Assembly: GCA_021794275.1 (NCBI GenBank) | Contig: JAJYRD010000046.1 | Location: forward strand, 1-64,000 | Direction of reading: 5' to 3' | From: Pseudomonadota bacterium | GTDB taxonomy: Bacteria; Pseudomonadota; Gammaproteobacteria; Acidiferrobacterales; Acidiferrobacteraceae | Length of the DNA stretch: 64,000 bases | Part shown: positions 53,189-63,555 of the stretch, in pieces | Layout: every line of letters starts with the position of its first letter | Position numbering within the stretch: the first letter of the stretch is position 1 | Position numbers and translations under genes: made by a program | The notes under the pieces: model-generated | Database searches by the model: none | What the model saw: the letters and a program-made list of their open reading frames with translations, nothing else | Told to the model about the DNA's origin: nothing

Positions 53189-54346
53189 ATGATCGAAAAA
53201 GGGTCGGCCGACATCTATCTTGACAACAACGCGACCGGCGTCGTCGCACGCGAGTGCATGGAGGCGATGCTCGCCTGTCTACGGCCCGGCATAGGCAACC
53301 CGTCGAGCGCGTACGCTGCCGGCATGCGCGCGAAGGATCTTCTGCGCGAGGCGCGCGCCGAGGTGGCGGGGCTTTTGGGTGCGCGCCCCAAAGAGATCGT
53401 ATTCACGAGCTCGGGCACCGAGGCCAATCATATGGCTATCCTGGGCACACTTGCGACGCGGGGAGGCCGAAGGCGTATCGTCACGAGCACGGTCGAGCAC
53501 CCCTCGACCCTGATGTTGTTGCGCCATCTGGAAAAGACGGGAATAGCGGTGACCTATCTTCCCGTCGACAGTGAAGGGCGACTTGCTGCGCGCGCGGTAC
53601 GGGACGCCGTCACCGCCGATACTGCGCTCGTGACGCTCATGTGGGCCAACAACGAGACCGGTGTGCTTTTTCCGATCCCCGAGATCGCTGAAGTCACGCG
53701 CGCCTTGGCTGTACCCCTCCACGTCGACGCCGTACAGGCGGCAGGTAGGGTACCGATCGATTTGACCCAGGTACCCATCGAGACGCTCTCTCTATCCGGA
53801 CACAAGTTGCACGCGCCTCCGGGGGCGGGGGCGTTGTTTGTGCGCAAGGACTTCAAGATTGAACCACTCCTCTGGGGGCACCAGGAGCGCAGGATGCGCG
53901 GCGGCACCGAAAATCTTCCAGCCATCGTGGGCTTCGGGAGCGCCTGCGCGCTCGCGCGGGAGGATCTCGAGGCGGAGTCCTTACGCATAGGCAGGCTGCG
54001 TGCCGACCTCGAGCGCGGCATCGTCGAGCGTTTCCCTGCGGCAAGGATCCACGGGGCTTGCGCGCCGCGATTGCCCAATACCAGCAATATCGGCTTCGGC
54101 GCTTTGGATGGTGAGCACATCATGAGGGCCTTCGATCGCCGAGGCGTGGCAGTCGCCCTGGGTGCGGCGTGCGCCGCCGGTGCGATGGATCCGTCGCATG
54201 TGCTTACGGCCATGGGGCTTGATCGGCGCGCGGCCCTGAGCGCGATCCGCTTTTCGTTCGGCCGTTACAACAGCGAGGCGTGCGTGGGACGGGTCTTGGC
54301 TCTGCTGCCCGATATCCTAGGTGAAGTGGCGGCACGCGCGGCATAG
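53189..54346 (+). CDS. nifS: NifS, cysteine desulfurase
   Basis: A 385-residue PLP enzyme supplying sulfur for nitrogenase clusters. IYLDNNATGVVA at the N-terminus, FTSSGTEANHMAI, HVDAVQAAGRVP, the PLP lysine in SGHKLHAPPGAG, and a catalytic Cys loop near GAACAAGAMDPSH. Located in the nifB operon, so NifS rather than IscS. Confidence 0.93.
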   Translation: MIEKGSADIYLDNNATGVVARECMEAMLACLRPGIGNPSSAYAAGMRAKDLLREARAEVAGLLGARPKEIVFTSSGTEANHMAILGTLATRGGRRRIVTSTVEHPSTLMLLRHLEKTGIAVTYLPVDSEGRLAARAVRDAVTADTALVTLMWANNETGVLFPIPEIAEVTRALAVPLHVDAVQAAGRVPIDLTQVPIETLSLSGHKLHAPPGAGALFVRKDFKIEPLLWGHQERRMRGGTENLPAIVGFGSACALAREDLEAESLRIGRLRADLERGIVERFPAARIHGACAPRLPNTSNIGFGALDGEHIMRAFDRRGVAVALGAACAAGAMDPSHVLTAMGLDRRAALSAIRFSFGRYNSEACVGRVLALLPDILGEVAARAA

Positions 54347-54375
54347 ACATACAAGAGACTGCAAGGGGGCGCGGA

Positions 54376-54588
54376 ATGAAGGTGATGATTCGGAGAAATC
54401 GCGAGGGCGTGCTGTCGGTCTACGTCGCGAAAAAAGATCTGGAGGAGCCCATCGTGGCCATGGAGCAGTCCGCCATGTGGGGCGGTCGGGTGACGCTCGC
54501 CAACGGCTGGCAGCTGGAGTTGCCCGCTTTGGCGATGGAGACGGAGTTGCCGATCACAGTCGACGTCCGGCGGGTCGGGGGGGCATGA
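54376..54588 (+). CDS. nifT: NifT/FixU
   Basis: A 70-residue NifT (MKVMIRRNREGVLSVYVAKKDLEEPIV...GGRVTLANGWQLELP). Conserved in nif operons, exact role unknown. Its stop overlaps the next ATG. Confidence 0.9.
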   Translation: MKVMIRRNREGVLSVYVAKKDLEEPIVAMEQSAMWGGRVTLANGWQLELPALAMETELPITVDVRRVGGA

Positions 54589-54851
54589 AGCTTATGAAGG
54601 AATCCGACTGGAGCCGCCTGCAGGGTCTCCTCGACGACGAGGCGGGCCCGTCTCTGCCGGCGTTACGGCGTGCGTTTCCGAAGCTTGTCTTTGTACGCTG
54701 TGATGCCTCTGACATGGCCGGAAGCAAGCCGTTTCGGGTCACCCCCACGGCCGATGTATATCTCGTGGATGGGGGCGGCCATTGCGTAGCCGTGACGCCT
54801 GATTTGGCCGCGGCAACCGGCGTTTTGATAGCGGTGCGCGAGGGGGCATGA
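54585..54851 (+). CDS. Small nif-linked protein (DUF6129-like)
   Basis: An 88-residue protein (SDWSRLQGLLDDEAGPSLPALRRAFPKLVFVRCDASDM, then ADVYLVDGGGHCVAVTPDLAAATGVLIA). It resembles a small family found next to nifT that I recall as DUF6129; that assignment is from memory. No catalytic motif is visible. Overlaps both nifT and the DegT-like gene by four bases, so all three are coupled. Confidence 0.65.
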   Translation: MKLMKESDWSRLQGLLDDEAGPSLPALRRAFPKLVFVRCDASDMAGSKPFRVTPTADVYLVDGGGHCVAVTPDLAAATGVLIAVREGA

Positions 54852-55960
54852 GCCACTTCAATATCCGGGCAGACGTTTGGGGTGTCACCGCGGCCGATCG
54901 CGAACGTATGCACGTGATCGCGCACACGAGTCCCGCGGCGCAGGAGGCGCTCATTTCGACCTTCGAGGCGCGTGTCGCTACGCAGCTTGAAAGGAGCCAC
55001 GCCGTTGCCTTCGCAAGTGCGGCCGACGGCCTCGCGCGGATCCTCAAGGCCTATGAGGTCGGACCGGGCAGCGAAGTGCTCGTCTCAGCCTATTCCTGGC
55101 ACGAGATCGCCCGCGCGGTGTGGCGGGTGGGCGCGACCCCGGTTTTTTCTGACATCGATTATTGGTCAGGCACGCTCAATCCCGAAAAGGCAGCCGCCAA
55201 GATCGGGCCCGCCACGCGCGCCATCCTAATCGGCAACACCAACGGGCATCCCGCCGATTGGGCAGCTTTCCAGGAGTTGCGCCTGCGCCACGGCCTGTTA
55301 CTTATAGAGGACTCGACGGAGGCGCTAGGGTCCACTTACGAGGGGAGGGCCGTCGGCCGTTTTGGCGACGTGAGTCTGCTCGATTTCCGGACGCGCGGAC
55401 CCGTCGCGTGTGGCGCGGGGGCGCTCATCCTGACCGACGATGGACAGGTGGCGAAGACCTTAAGCGAGTGCGCGGGGGCCGGCCCCCGGCCCGACTCCAT
55501 GAGCGCCCTCACGGCCGCATTGCTGGATGCACAGTGGGGGCGTTTGGAGGAAACACTGGCCGCGCGCACCCACATCGCCTCGCTCTACGGGCGCTATATC
55601 CGTTCCTTCGAGGGGATCAAAGATCCCTACACCGGACCGCACGTGACATCCCACCATGCGTTCACCTTCCTCGTCCATCTCGGCGCGCGGTTCAGTCGGC
55701 AGGCGCGCGATGCCATTGTCGAGGATCTGCGCGAGGGCGGCATAGAGGCGCGCCCCTACGCCACTCCCTTGTATCGAGATGCGGAATGTCGGCAAAGAGG
55801 GTTTCCGGGCACCGGGTGTGGACTGACCGACAAAATCGCCGATCGGGGCATCGCCCTACCGTTTCATGCGGAACTTTCCGAGGAGGACATTGCCCTCATC
55901 GTCGAGTCATTGAAGGACGCTTCGGTCAATGTCGGCGCGGGGTCCGCGATCTATCTCTAG
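54848..55960 (+). CDS. DegT/DnrJ-fold protein lacking the PLP lysine
   Basis: A 370-residue protein of the DegT/DnrJ/EryC1 aminotransferase fold: FEARVATQLERSHAVAFASAADGL at the substrate end, LLIEDSTEALGSTYEGRAVG (PLP-contacting Asp kept) and HHAFTFLVHL. The motif that normally ends in T-K-N reads DFRTRGPVACGAGAL, putting Arg183 at the PLP lysine position. Transamination is therefore unlikely. Embedded in the nifB operon by an ATGA overlap. A binding or scaffold role in cofactor assembly is an inference. Confidence 0.72.
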   Translation: MSHFNIRADVWGVTAADRERMHVIAHTSPAAQEALISTFEARVATQLERSHAVAFASAADGLARILKAYEVGPGSEVLVSAYSWHEIARAVWRVGATPVFSDIDYWSGTLNPEKAAAKIGPATRAILIGNTNGHPADWAAFQELRLRHGLLLIEDSTEALGSTYEGRAVGRFGDVSLLDFRTRGPVACGAGALILTDDGQVAKTLSECAGAGPRPDSMSALTAALLDAQWGRLEETLAARTHIASLYGRYIRSFEGIKDPYTGPHVTSHHAFTFLVHLGARFSRQARDAIVEDLREGGIEARPYATPLYRDAECRQRGFPGTGCGLTDKIADRGIALPFHAELSEEDIALIVESLKDASVNVGAGSAIYL

Positions 55961-56029
55961 GGGCGTCGCGGACACGGCGATCGGACACGTCGGCGCCCAC
56001 GCCGCCATTTCTCAAAGGAGCCTTCGATT

Positions 56030-56878
56030 ATGATAGTACCCAACGACCTGCACGACGCCTTGGCCGCAGGGCGCATCATCCCCTACGTGGGCCCTGGCCT
56101 GCTTGCGCTCGATCCGGCCTGTCCGCTGCCCGCCACCCCAGGGGATCTGGCCTTGCGTCTTACGGAGAGAGTGACGGTTCCACACAAGATCCGAGGAAAC
56201 CTTACAGCGGCAGCCCAGTTTATTGAGAATTTCAAACACAGAAAAACCGTCAACACCTTGATGAGGGACGCGTTCGTCGCCAAGGCTACACCCAACATGC
56301 TGCACGACTGGCTCGCCGCGTACGGCTTTCCGCTCGTCGTTCATGCCTGGTACGACGATCTATTGCGATTGGCCTTGGAGGGGCGGTCTGACGACTGGGG
56401 GCTCGTGCAGGCCGTAAGTCAGGCCGAGCATTACGGCGCGTGGACGCATTCTTTCCGCCACGACGGTACGCCCTCGCCGCAAGGCGACGAGGTGCGTTGG
56501 GGCACGCTTGTCTACGAACCGCTCGGCGCGCTCCACCCAGCGTGCAATTTTCTCGTGTCGGATTCGGACTTTGTCGAGGTCCTGACGGAAATCGACATCC
56601 AGACTCCGATCCCGGCCCGAGTGCAGGAGCTGCGCAAAGACCGCGGCTTCCTCTTCCTTGGGTGCCGGTTCGCGACCCAGCTCGAGCGGGTATTCGCGCG
56701 TCAGATCATGAAGCGCTCGCCGGGGCCCCACTGGGCGGTGCTGCCGGGCGCGCTTACGCGCAACGAATCTCGCTTTGTGGCTGAGCAGTCGATCATCCCC
56801 ATTGCCTGGGATCTCGCGGCCTTCGCCAGCGGGCTCGTGGGCGACGCGCCGGCGCCTCCCGCTCGCGCCGTCTCATAG
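56030..56878 (+). CDS. nif-linked SIR2-fold protein lacking catalytic residues
   Basis: A 282-residue SIR2-like protein: IIPYVGPGLLAL at the NAD-loop position, PLVVHAWYDDLLRLAL at the TxNYDD position, VYEPLGALHPACNFLVSDSDFVEVL at the KLHG position, and LFLGCRF. The catalytic Asn is Trp107 and the catalytic His is Leu165. NAD hydrolysis or deacylation is therefore unlikely. It follows the DegT-like gene by 70 bases with its own AAAGGAG, and ends the operon before nifH. Confidence 0.72.
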   Translation: MIVPNDLHDALAAGRIIPYVGPGLLALDPACPLPATPGDLALRLTERVTVPHKIRGNLTAAAQFIENFKHRKTVNTLMRDAFVAKATPNMLHDWLAAYGFPLVVHAWYDDLLRLALEGRSDDWGLVQAVSQAEHYGAWTHSFRHDGTPSPQGDEVRWGTLVYEPLGALHPACNFLVSDSDFVEVLTEIDIQTPIPARVQELRKDRGFLFLGCRFATQLERVFARQIMKRSPGPHWAVLPGALTRNESRFVAEQSIIPIAWDLAAFASGLVGDAPAPPARAVS

Positions 56879-56900
56879 GGGCGTCGGACGAGGCGGCCTG

Positions 56901-57332
56901 CTACCTCGAGTCCACCTCGACCCCGATCCCGACCGTTGCGCGCAAACCCAAGGCGAGTCGCACCTTGCGGCGTACGGCCTCTACCGTGAGGGGCTGGGGT
57001 AGCAGGCTGCGGGCCCCTTCGGCAAGCCAGCGTGGGCCCTCCGGCTCGTTCGCTGAGCCGACCAAGACCACAACGCGGGTATTGGGGCTTGCCGCCCGGA
57101 TCCGATCCATAGTCCGCGCGCAGGCATCTCCAAGTTCGGCCATGTCCACGATCGCTACGTCGGGTTTACGCTCGCGCATGCGCCCGAGCGCCTGCGCGAG
57201 CCCGCGCCATTCGTGGGTCTCGTATTCGTCTTGCAGCATGCACTGCAAGGCCGCGCCACTGATCTCGCAGCTACATATGATAAACACACAGTAATTTGCC
57301 ACCGCTTCGTCGCTTCCAACGCCGATTTGCAC
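56901..57332 (-). CDS. Degenerate receiver-domain protein upstream of nifH
   Basis: A 143-residue single receiver fold from GTG 57332, supported by AAGGAGG seven bases upstream. The phosphorylation-site strand PDVAIVDMAEL keeps an Asp. The acidic pair is replaced (IICSCEIS), the Thr/Ser position is changed (VVVLVGSA), and the conserved Lys-Pro reads PQP. It should not respond to phosphorylation normally. Divergent from nifHDK, so it may modulate the cluster. Function unknown. Confidence 0.65.
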   Translation of the reverse strand: MQIGVGSDEAVANYCVFIICSCEISGAALQCMLQDEYETHEWRGLAQALGRMRERKPDVAIVDMAELGDACARTMDRIRAASPNTRVVVLVGSANEPEGPRWLAEGARSLLPQPLTVEAVRRKVRLALGLRATVGIGVEVDSR

Positions 57333-57455
57333 GCCGGTACCTCCTTATTAAGCCTGTCGCACACCGAGCAGCAAGTTTCGTTCCGAGCCGGACGGGCCCC
57401 AAGGGCCTGGCCCTCGGCCTGCAGCGGCGGATCGGCGCGTTTTTTCCACCGCCCC

Positions 57456-57511
57456 TGTTGTATTTGAGACAAGCCCCACACTCGGGCCCCGACTTTGTCG
57501 CAAGGCCGACA
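57456..57511. promoter_or_regulatory. Two NifA sites upstream of nifH
   Basis: TGT-TGTATTTGAG-ACA (57456-57471) and TGT-CGCAAGGCCG-ACA (57496-57511) are both exact TGT-N10-ACA sites, exactly 40 bases apart and 42-97 bases before the -24 element. The same 40-base spacing occurs before nifB. No gene lies in the rest of 57333-57730. Confidence 0.72.
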
Positions 57512-57552
57512 GGGACTTCCTTGGAAAGACGCATTTTGCGGGTCTCCGCAGG

Positions 57553-57567
57553 TGGCACGGCATTTGC
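57553..57567 (+). promoter_or_regulatory. Sigma-54 promoter of nifHDK
   Basis: TGGCACG (57553-57559), GCAT, TTGC (57564-57567): perfect -24/-12 consensus. The 5' leader is about 150 bases, long for this promoter class. Confidence 0.85.
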
Positions 57568-57676
57568 TCTAGGTTGGCCCGTACGGTATGCCGCCGCCGG
57601 ATGCCGCAAGTCGAGGCGCGAACGCGGCGGCCGCCATGAGGTTTCTCAAGCCAAACCGAGTTTGTGGCCGATCTAA

Positions 57677-58615
<939 letters not shown>

Positions 58616-58668
58616 CGACGTTGACGCAAGCCGGGGCGCGGCCCCGGCCGCACTGACAGGAGTTCATC

Positions 58669-60129
58669 ATGGATCTGACATTGGACGAAGTAAAGGCCCG
58701 CAACGCCGAGGTCATAACGGAGGCGTTGTCCGTCTATCCAGACAAGACCGCCAAGAAGCGCGCCAAGCATCTGAACGTCTACGAGGGCGATAAGCCCGAC
58801 TGCGGCGTGAAGTCGAATATCAAGTCGGTGCCCGGCGTCATGACCATCCGCGGCTGCGCCTACGCGGGCTCCAAGGGAGTCGTGTGGGGACCTATCAAGG
58901 ACATGATACACATCTCCCATGGACCGGTCGGTTGTGGCCAGTATTCCTGGGCGGCCCGACGCAACTATTACATCGGCGTCACAGGCGTCGACACCTTTGT
59001 GACCATGCAGTTCACGTCTGACTTCCAGGAGAAGGACATCGTCTTCGGTGGTGACAAAAAGCTCGACAAGATCGTCGATGAAATCCAAAGACTGTTCCCC
59101 CTGAATCACGGCATAACGATCCAATCCGAATGCCCGATCGGCCTCATAGGCGATGACATTGAGGCGGTGGCGAAGAAGAAGTCCAAGGAGTACGACAACA
59201 AGACCATCGTGCCGGTGCGCTGCGAGGGGTTCAGGGGCGTGTCGCAGTCCTTGGGCCATCATATCGCGAACGACGCGGTTCGCGATTGGGTCTTCGAGAG
59301 GGGGGCCGACAAGCCGGCGCTTTTCGAGAGCACGCCCTATGATGTCGCGATCATCGGCGATTACAACATTGGCGGCGACGCGTGGTCGTCACGGATTCTG
59401 CTCGAGGAGATGGGGCTTCGAGTCGTCGCCCAATGGTCCGGAGACGGGAGCCTTGCGGAGCTCGAGAACACGCCCAAGGCCCGGCTCAACATTCTGCACT
59501 GTTATCGCTCCATGAACTACATATCGCGCTACATGGAGGAAAAGTTCGGGATTCCCTGGGTGGAATACAACTTTTTCGGCCCATCCAAGGTTGCCGAGTC
59601 GCTACGCACCATCGCGGCGCATTTTGACGACCACATCAAGGAGGGTGCGGAGCGCGTCATCGCCAAGTATCAGCCGCTCATGGACGCAGTCATCGCCAAG
59701 TATAAGCCCCGCCTCGAGGGCAAGAAGGTCATGCTGTATGTGGGCGGGCTACGCCCCCGGCACGTCATCGGGGCCTATGAGGATCTCGGTATGGAGGTCA
59801 TAGGCACGGGCTACGAGTTTGGCCATAACGACGACTATCAGCGCACGACGCATTACGTGAAGGATGGGACGCTGATCTACGACGACGTGACCGGCTACGA
59901 GTTTGAGAAGTTCGTCGATCGCCTGCAGCCGGATCTCGTGGGATCCGGCATCAAGGAGAAGTACGTTTTCCAGAAGATGGGCGTGCCGTTTCGGCAGATG
60001 CATTCCTGGGACTACTCAGGGCCTTATCACGGTTACGACGGTTTCGCGATCTTTGCCCGTGATATGGACATGGCGATCAACAATCCGGTCTGGGGTCTGA
60101 CGAAGGCCCCCTGGAACGCGGGGCATTAA
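58669..60129 (+). CDS. nifD: Nitrogenase MoFe protein alpha chain
   Basis: A 486-residue NifD. P-cluster cysteines in [19 protein letters not shown] and [11 protein letters not shown]. FeMo-co ligands Cys in [12 protein letters not shown] and His in [17 protein letters not shown]. Length is standard for Mo nitrogenase (not Vnf or Anf). It lies 53 bases after nifH with ACAGGAG. Confidence 0.98.
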   Translation: MDLTLDEVKARNAEVITEALSVYPDKTAKKRAKHLNVYEGDKPDCGVKSNIKSVPGVMTIRGCAYAGSKGVVWGPIKDMIHISHGPVGCGQYSWAARRNYYIGVTGVDTFVTMQFTSDFQEKDIVFGGDKKLDKIVDEIQRLFPLNHGITIQSECPIGLIGDDIEAVAKKKSKEYDNKTIVPVRCEGFRGVSQSLGHHIANDAVRDWVFERGADKPALFESTPYDVAIIGDYNIGGDAWSSRILLEEMGLRVVAQWSGDGSLAELENTPKARLNILHCYRSMNYISRYMEEKFGIPWVEYNFFGPSKVAESLRTIAAHFDDHIKEGAERVIAKYQPLMDAVIAKYKPRLEGKKVMLYVGGLRPRHVIGAYEDLGMEVIGTGYEFGHNDDYQRTTHYVKDGTLIYDDVTGYEFEKFVDRLQPDLVGSGIKEKYVFQKMGVPFRQMHSWDYSGPYHGYDGFAIFARDMDMAINNPVWGLTKAPWNAGH

Positions 60130-60170
60130 GCCGGTAGCCCGGCCCCTTATCGAGCGAATGGAGAGTTTGT

Positions 60171-61727
60171 ATGAGCCAGAATGCTGAGAAAGTCCTAGAC
60201 CACTTTAGCCTGTTCCGGTCGAAGGAATATGTCGACATGTTCGAGAACAAGAAGACCTTCGAGAACGCGGTGCCAGTGGCGGAGCTTCAAAGCGCCGCTG
60301 ACTGGACGAAGACCCGGGAATATCGCGACCTGAACTTCGCTCGCGAGGCCTTGGTCGTAAACCCGGCCAAGGCCTGCCAGCCGCTTGGCGCGGTGTTCGC
60401 GGCAGTCGGTTTCGAGGGGACCTTGCCGTTCGTGCATGGTTCGCAGGGCTGTGTCGCCTACTACCGCAGTCACTTCAGTCGGCATTTCAAGGAGCCGACG
60501 TCTTGCGTGTCGTCCTCCATGACCGAGGACGCGGCGGTGTTCGGGGGCCTGAACAACATGATCGACGGCTTGGCGAACACCTACAACCTTTATAAGCCGA
60601 AGATGATCGCGGTCTCCACGACCTGCATGGCTGAGGTCATAGGTGACGATCTGAATGCATTTATCAAGACCGCCAAAGACAAGGGTTCGGTGCCCCCGGA
60701 GTTCGATGTGCCGTTCACGCACACGCCGGCGTTCGTGGGCAGCCACGTCACAGGCTACGACAACACCATGAGGAGCATCCTGGAGCATTTCTGGGACGGG
60801 AAGGCTGGCACCGAGCCGCCGCTCGTGCGCGAGCCGCGGGATAGCATCAACTTTATCGGTGGCTTCGACGGCTATGCGGTAGGTAACATGCGCGAGGTGA
60901 AGCGCCTGTTCGGCCTTATGGGTATCGACTATACGATGCTGGGGGATAACAGCGACGTCTGGGATACACCAACCGACGGCCAGTTCCGCATGTACGATGG
61001 AGGCACGCCGCTTGCGGCGGCCGCGGCCGCTCTGCACGCCCGGGCCACGATCTCCATGCAGGAGTTCTGCACGCAAAAAACGCTTGCGTATGTCGCGAAG
61101 AAGGGCCACGAGGTGGCGGCCTTCAACCATCCGATAGGGGTGGCTGCAACTGACCGCTTTCTCATGGAGGTGGCGCGACTCACGGGGCGCGCGATCCCGG
61201 AGGAGATCACGCGCGAACGTGGCCGCCTGGTGGATGCCATCGCCGACTCGTCGGCGCATATCCACGGCAAGAAGTTCGCGCTCTACGGGGATCCGGATCT
61301 GACGCTCGGGCTCGCAGGCTTCCTGCTCGAACTAGGCGCCGAACCCGTGCATATCCTCGCCAGCAATGGGACGCCGGAATGGGAGGCGCGTGTGCAGACC
61401 CTCCTGGATTCCTCGCCGTTCGGAAAGGATTGCCATGTCTATCCGGGACGCGATCTCTGGCACATGCGCTCCCTGCTCTTCACCGAGCCTGTCGATTTCC
61501 TGATCGGCAACACCTACGGGAAGTTTCTGGAACGGGATACCGATACGCCCTTGATCCGCATCGGTTTCCCGATCTTCGATCGCCATCACCACCACCGCTA
61601 CCCGCTGTGGGGCTACCAGGGTGCCATGAACACCCTGGTGAAGATCCTGGACAAGGTCTTCGACGTGACCGATGCCGATACGATGATTCCAGGGAAGACC
61701 GACTATAGCTTCGACATCATCCGCTAA
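60171..61727 (+). CDS. nifK: Nitrogenase MoFe protein beta chain
   Basis: A 518-residue NifK. P-cluster cysteines in [33 protein letters not shown] and [12 protein letters not shown]. Includes the N-terminal extension ([22 protein letters not shown]) that wraps NifD in the Azotobacter-type enzyme. All ligands present. Confidence 0.98.
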   Translation: MSQNAEKVLDHFSLFRSKEYVDMFENKKTFENAVPVAELQSAADWTKTREYRDLNFAREALVVNPAKACQPLGAVFAAVGFEGTLPFVHGSQGCVAYYRSHFSRHFKEPTSCVSSSMTEDAAVFGGLNNMIDGLANTYNLYKPKMIAVSTTCMAEVIGDDLNAFIKTAKDKGSVPPEFDVPFTHTPAFVGSHVTGYDNTMRSILEHFWDGKAGTEPPLVREPRDSINFIGGFDGYAVGNMREVKRLFGLMGIDYTMLGDNSDVWDTPTDGQFRMYDGGTPLAAAAAALHARATISMQEFCTQKTLAYVAKKGHEVAAFNHPIGVAATDRFLMEVARLTGRAIPEEITRERGRLVDAIADSSAHIHGKKFALYGDPDLTLGLAGFLLELGAEPVHILASNGTPEWEARVQTLLDSSPFGKDCHVYPGRDLWHMRSLLFTEPVDFLIGNTYGKFLERDTDTPLIRIGFPIFDRHHHHRYPLWGYQGAMNTLVKILDKVFDVTDADTMIPGKTDYSFDIIR

Positions 61728-61779
61728 GGGCCGATGTCCCAGGGAACGTGTCGCCGAGGCCGTGGACAACGGGTGGCTT

Positions 61780-62130
61780 ATGGGCAATGTGACGTTTATC
61801 GCTCCGCCCTTCGACGTGGAGCGCGTGATCAAGCTCGAACCGCGCAATTGCGCGACGCTACTTGCTCTTGCCCGCGAGGTCCCTTGGCCTGCCCACAAGA
61901 CCTGCGGCCAGGGGCTGTGCGGGGCTTGCGCCGTCAAGGTGGTGTACCGCGATCCGGCGCGCGCCGCAGCGAGAGTGGTCTTGAGCGCCGGCGAAAAGAC
62001 CCTCCTCTATCGGGCGGGGAGGCTCACTGACGCCGAATACCGGGCCCGAGACATCTCAGTATATCCGGCGCTCTGGCGGCTAGCCTGCCAGTACGTGGTG
62101 GAAGACGAGGATATTCTGGTGTTCGCCTAG
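61780..62130 (+). CDS. nif-linked [2Fe-2S] ferredoxin
   Basis: A ~116-residue plant-type ferredoxin. Cluster cysteines in HKTCGQGLCGACAVKV and LACQYVV near the C-terminus, with an elongated loop between. The start is uncertain: ATG 61780 or GTG 61762. Placed between nifK and nifE, it may donate electrons to nitrogenase or to NifEN. Confidence 0.8.
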   Translation: MGNVTFIAPPFDVERVIKLEPRNCATLLALAREVPWPAHKTCGQGLCGACAVKVVYRDPARAAARVVLSAGEKTLLYRAGRLTDAEYRARDISVYPALWRLACQYVVEDEDILVFA

Positions 62131-62160
62131 AAGGGCGCCCGCGAATGTCATGGAGGCGAT

Positions 62161-63555
62161 ATGGATAGCTTGGCGAATACCGTGCAGCAGGTCTTTAACG
62201 AACCGGCCTGTGGCAAGAATCTGGGGAAGAGCGACAAGGAGCGCAAGAAGGGTTGCACTCAGGCCCTGCAACCCGGCGCGGCGGCCGGGGGTTGCGCCTT
62301 CGACGGCGCCAAGATCGCCCTGCAGCCCATTACCGATGTCGCTCATTTGGTGCATGGACCCATTGCTTGCGAGGGCAATTCCTGGGACAACCGGGGCGCC
62401 AAATCGTCGGGCCCGCTTCTTTATCGTACCGGCTTTACCACTGACATTAATGGGACCGACGTCGTCTTCGGGGGCGAGAAGCGGCTGTTCCGGGCCATAA
62501 GGGAGATCCTCGCCAAATATGATCCCCCGGCGGTGTTCGTCTACCAGACCTGCGTGCCGGCGCTCATAGGGGACGACATCGAGGCCTTGTGCAAGGCCGC
62601 AAGCGCCAAGTTCGGCAGACCCGTCATCCCGATCAATGCGCCGGGCTTCGTCGGCAGCAAGAACCTCGGCAACAAGCTTGCCGGGGAGGCCCTGCTCGAG
62701 CATGTGATAGGCACCGAGGAGCCCGAGTACACGACGCCATACGACATCAACATCATAGGTGAGTACAACCTCGCGGGCGAACTTTGGCAGGTGAAGCCTC
62801 TCCTTGCGGAGCTTCGTATCCGCGTCCTGGCGTGCATAAGCGGTGATGCGCGTTACCGCGAGATTGCGTCGGCACATCGGGCGCGTGCGGCGATGATGGT
62901 GTGCTCCAAGGCCATGATTAATGTGGCGCGCAAGATGGAGGAGCGCTACGGCATCCCGTTCTTCGAGGGCTCGTTCTATGGCGTGTCGGACATGAGCGAG
63001 GCGCTGCGCGAGATTGCCCGCCTCCTCGTTGCCCGTGGGGCGCCGCCCGATCTTGAGGCGCGTACCGAGACCCTGATTGCGCGCGAGGAGGCGCGGGCTT
63101 GGTCGCGCCTCGCCGCCTATCGCCCCAGGCTCGAAGGTAAGCGGGTCCTATTGATCACAGGCGGCGTGAAGTCGTGGTCTGTGGTCGCGGCCTTGCAGGA
63201 GGTCGGTATCGAGATCGTCGGCACGAGTGTCAAGAAGTCGACCAAAGAGGATCGCGAGCGCATCAAGAAGATCATGGGCGATGAGGCGCACATGATCGAG
63301 GATATGGCGCCGCGCGACATCTACAAATTGCTGAAGGACGCGCGCGCCGACATGATGTTGTCGGGTGGGCGTTCGCAGTTCGTGGCCTTGAAGGCCAAGG
63401 TACCCTGGCTCGATATCAACCAGGAGCGCCACCACGCGTATGCGGGTTACGACGGCATGGTGGCCTTGGTGCACGAGATCGAGAAGGCCCTCTACAACCC
63501 CGTTTGGGCCCAGGTGCGTCGCCCGGCACCGTGGGATGCGGAGGTGGCGTCGTGA
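62161..63555 (+). CDS. nifE: NifE, FeMo-co scaffold alpha subunit
   Basis: A 464-residue NifD homologue. Cysteines in [43 protein letters not shown] and [13 protein letters not shown]. With NifN it hosts the conversion of NifB-co to FeMo-co. GGAGG upstream. Overlaps nifN by four bases. Confidence 0.96.
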   Translation: MDSLANTVQQVFNEPACGKNLGKSDKERKKGCTQALQPGAAAGGCAFDGAKIALQPITDVAHLVHGPIACEGNSWDNRGAKSSGPLLYRTGFTTDINGTDVVFGGEKRLFRAIREILAKYDPPAVFVYQTCVPALIGDDIEALCKAASAKFGRPVIPINAPGFVGSKNLGNKLAGEALLEHVIGTEEPEYTTPYDINIIGEYNLAGELWQVKPLLAELRIRVLACISGDARYREIASAHRARAAMMVCSKAMINVARKMEERYGIPFFEGSFYGVSDMSEALREIARLLVARGAPPDLEARTETLIAREEARAWSRLAAYRPRLEGKRVLLITGGVKSWSVVAALQEVGIEIVGTSVKKSTKEDRERIKKIMGDEAHMIEDMAPRDIYKLLKDARADMMLSGGRSQFVALKAKVPWLDINQERHHAYAGYDGMVALVHEIEKALYNPVWAQVRRPAPWDAEVAS

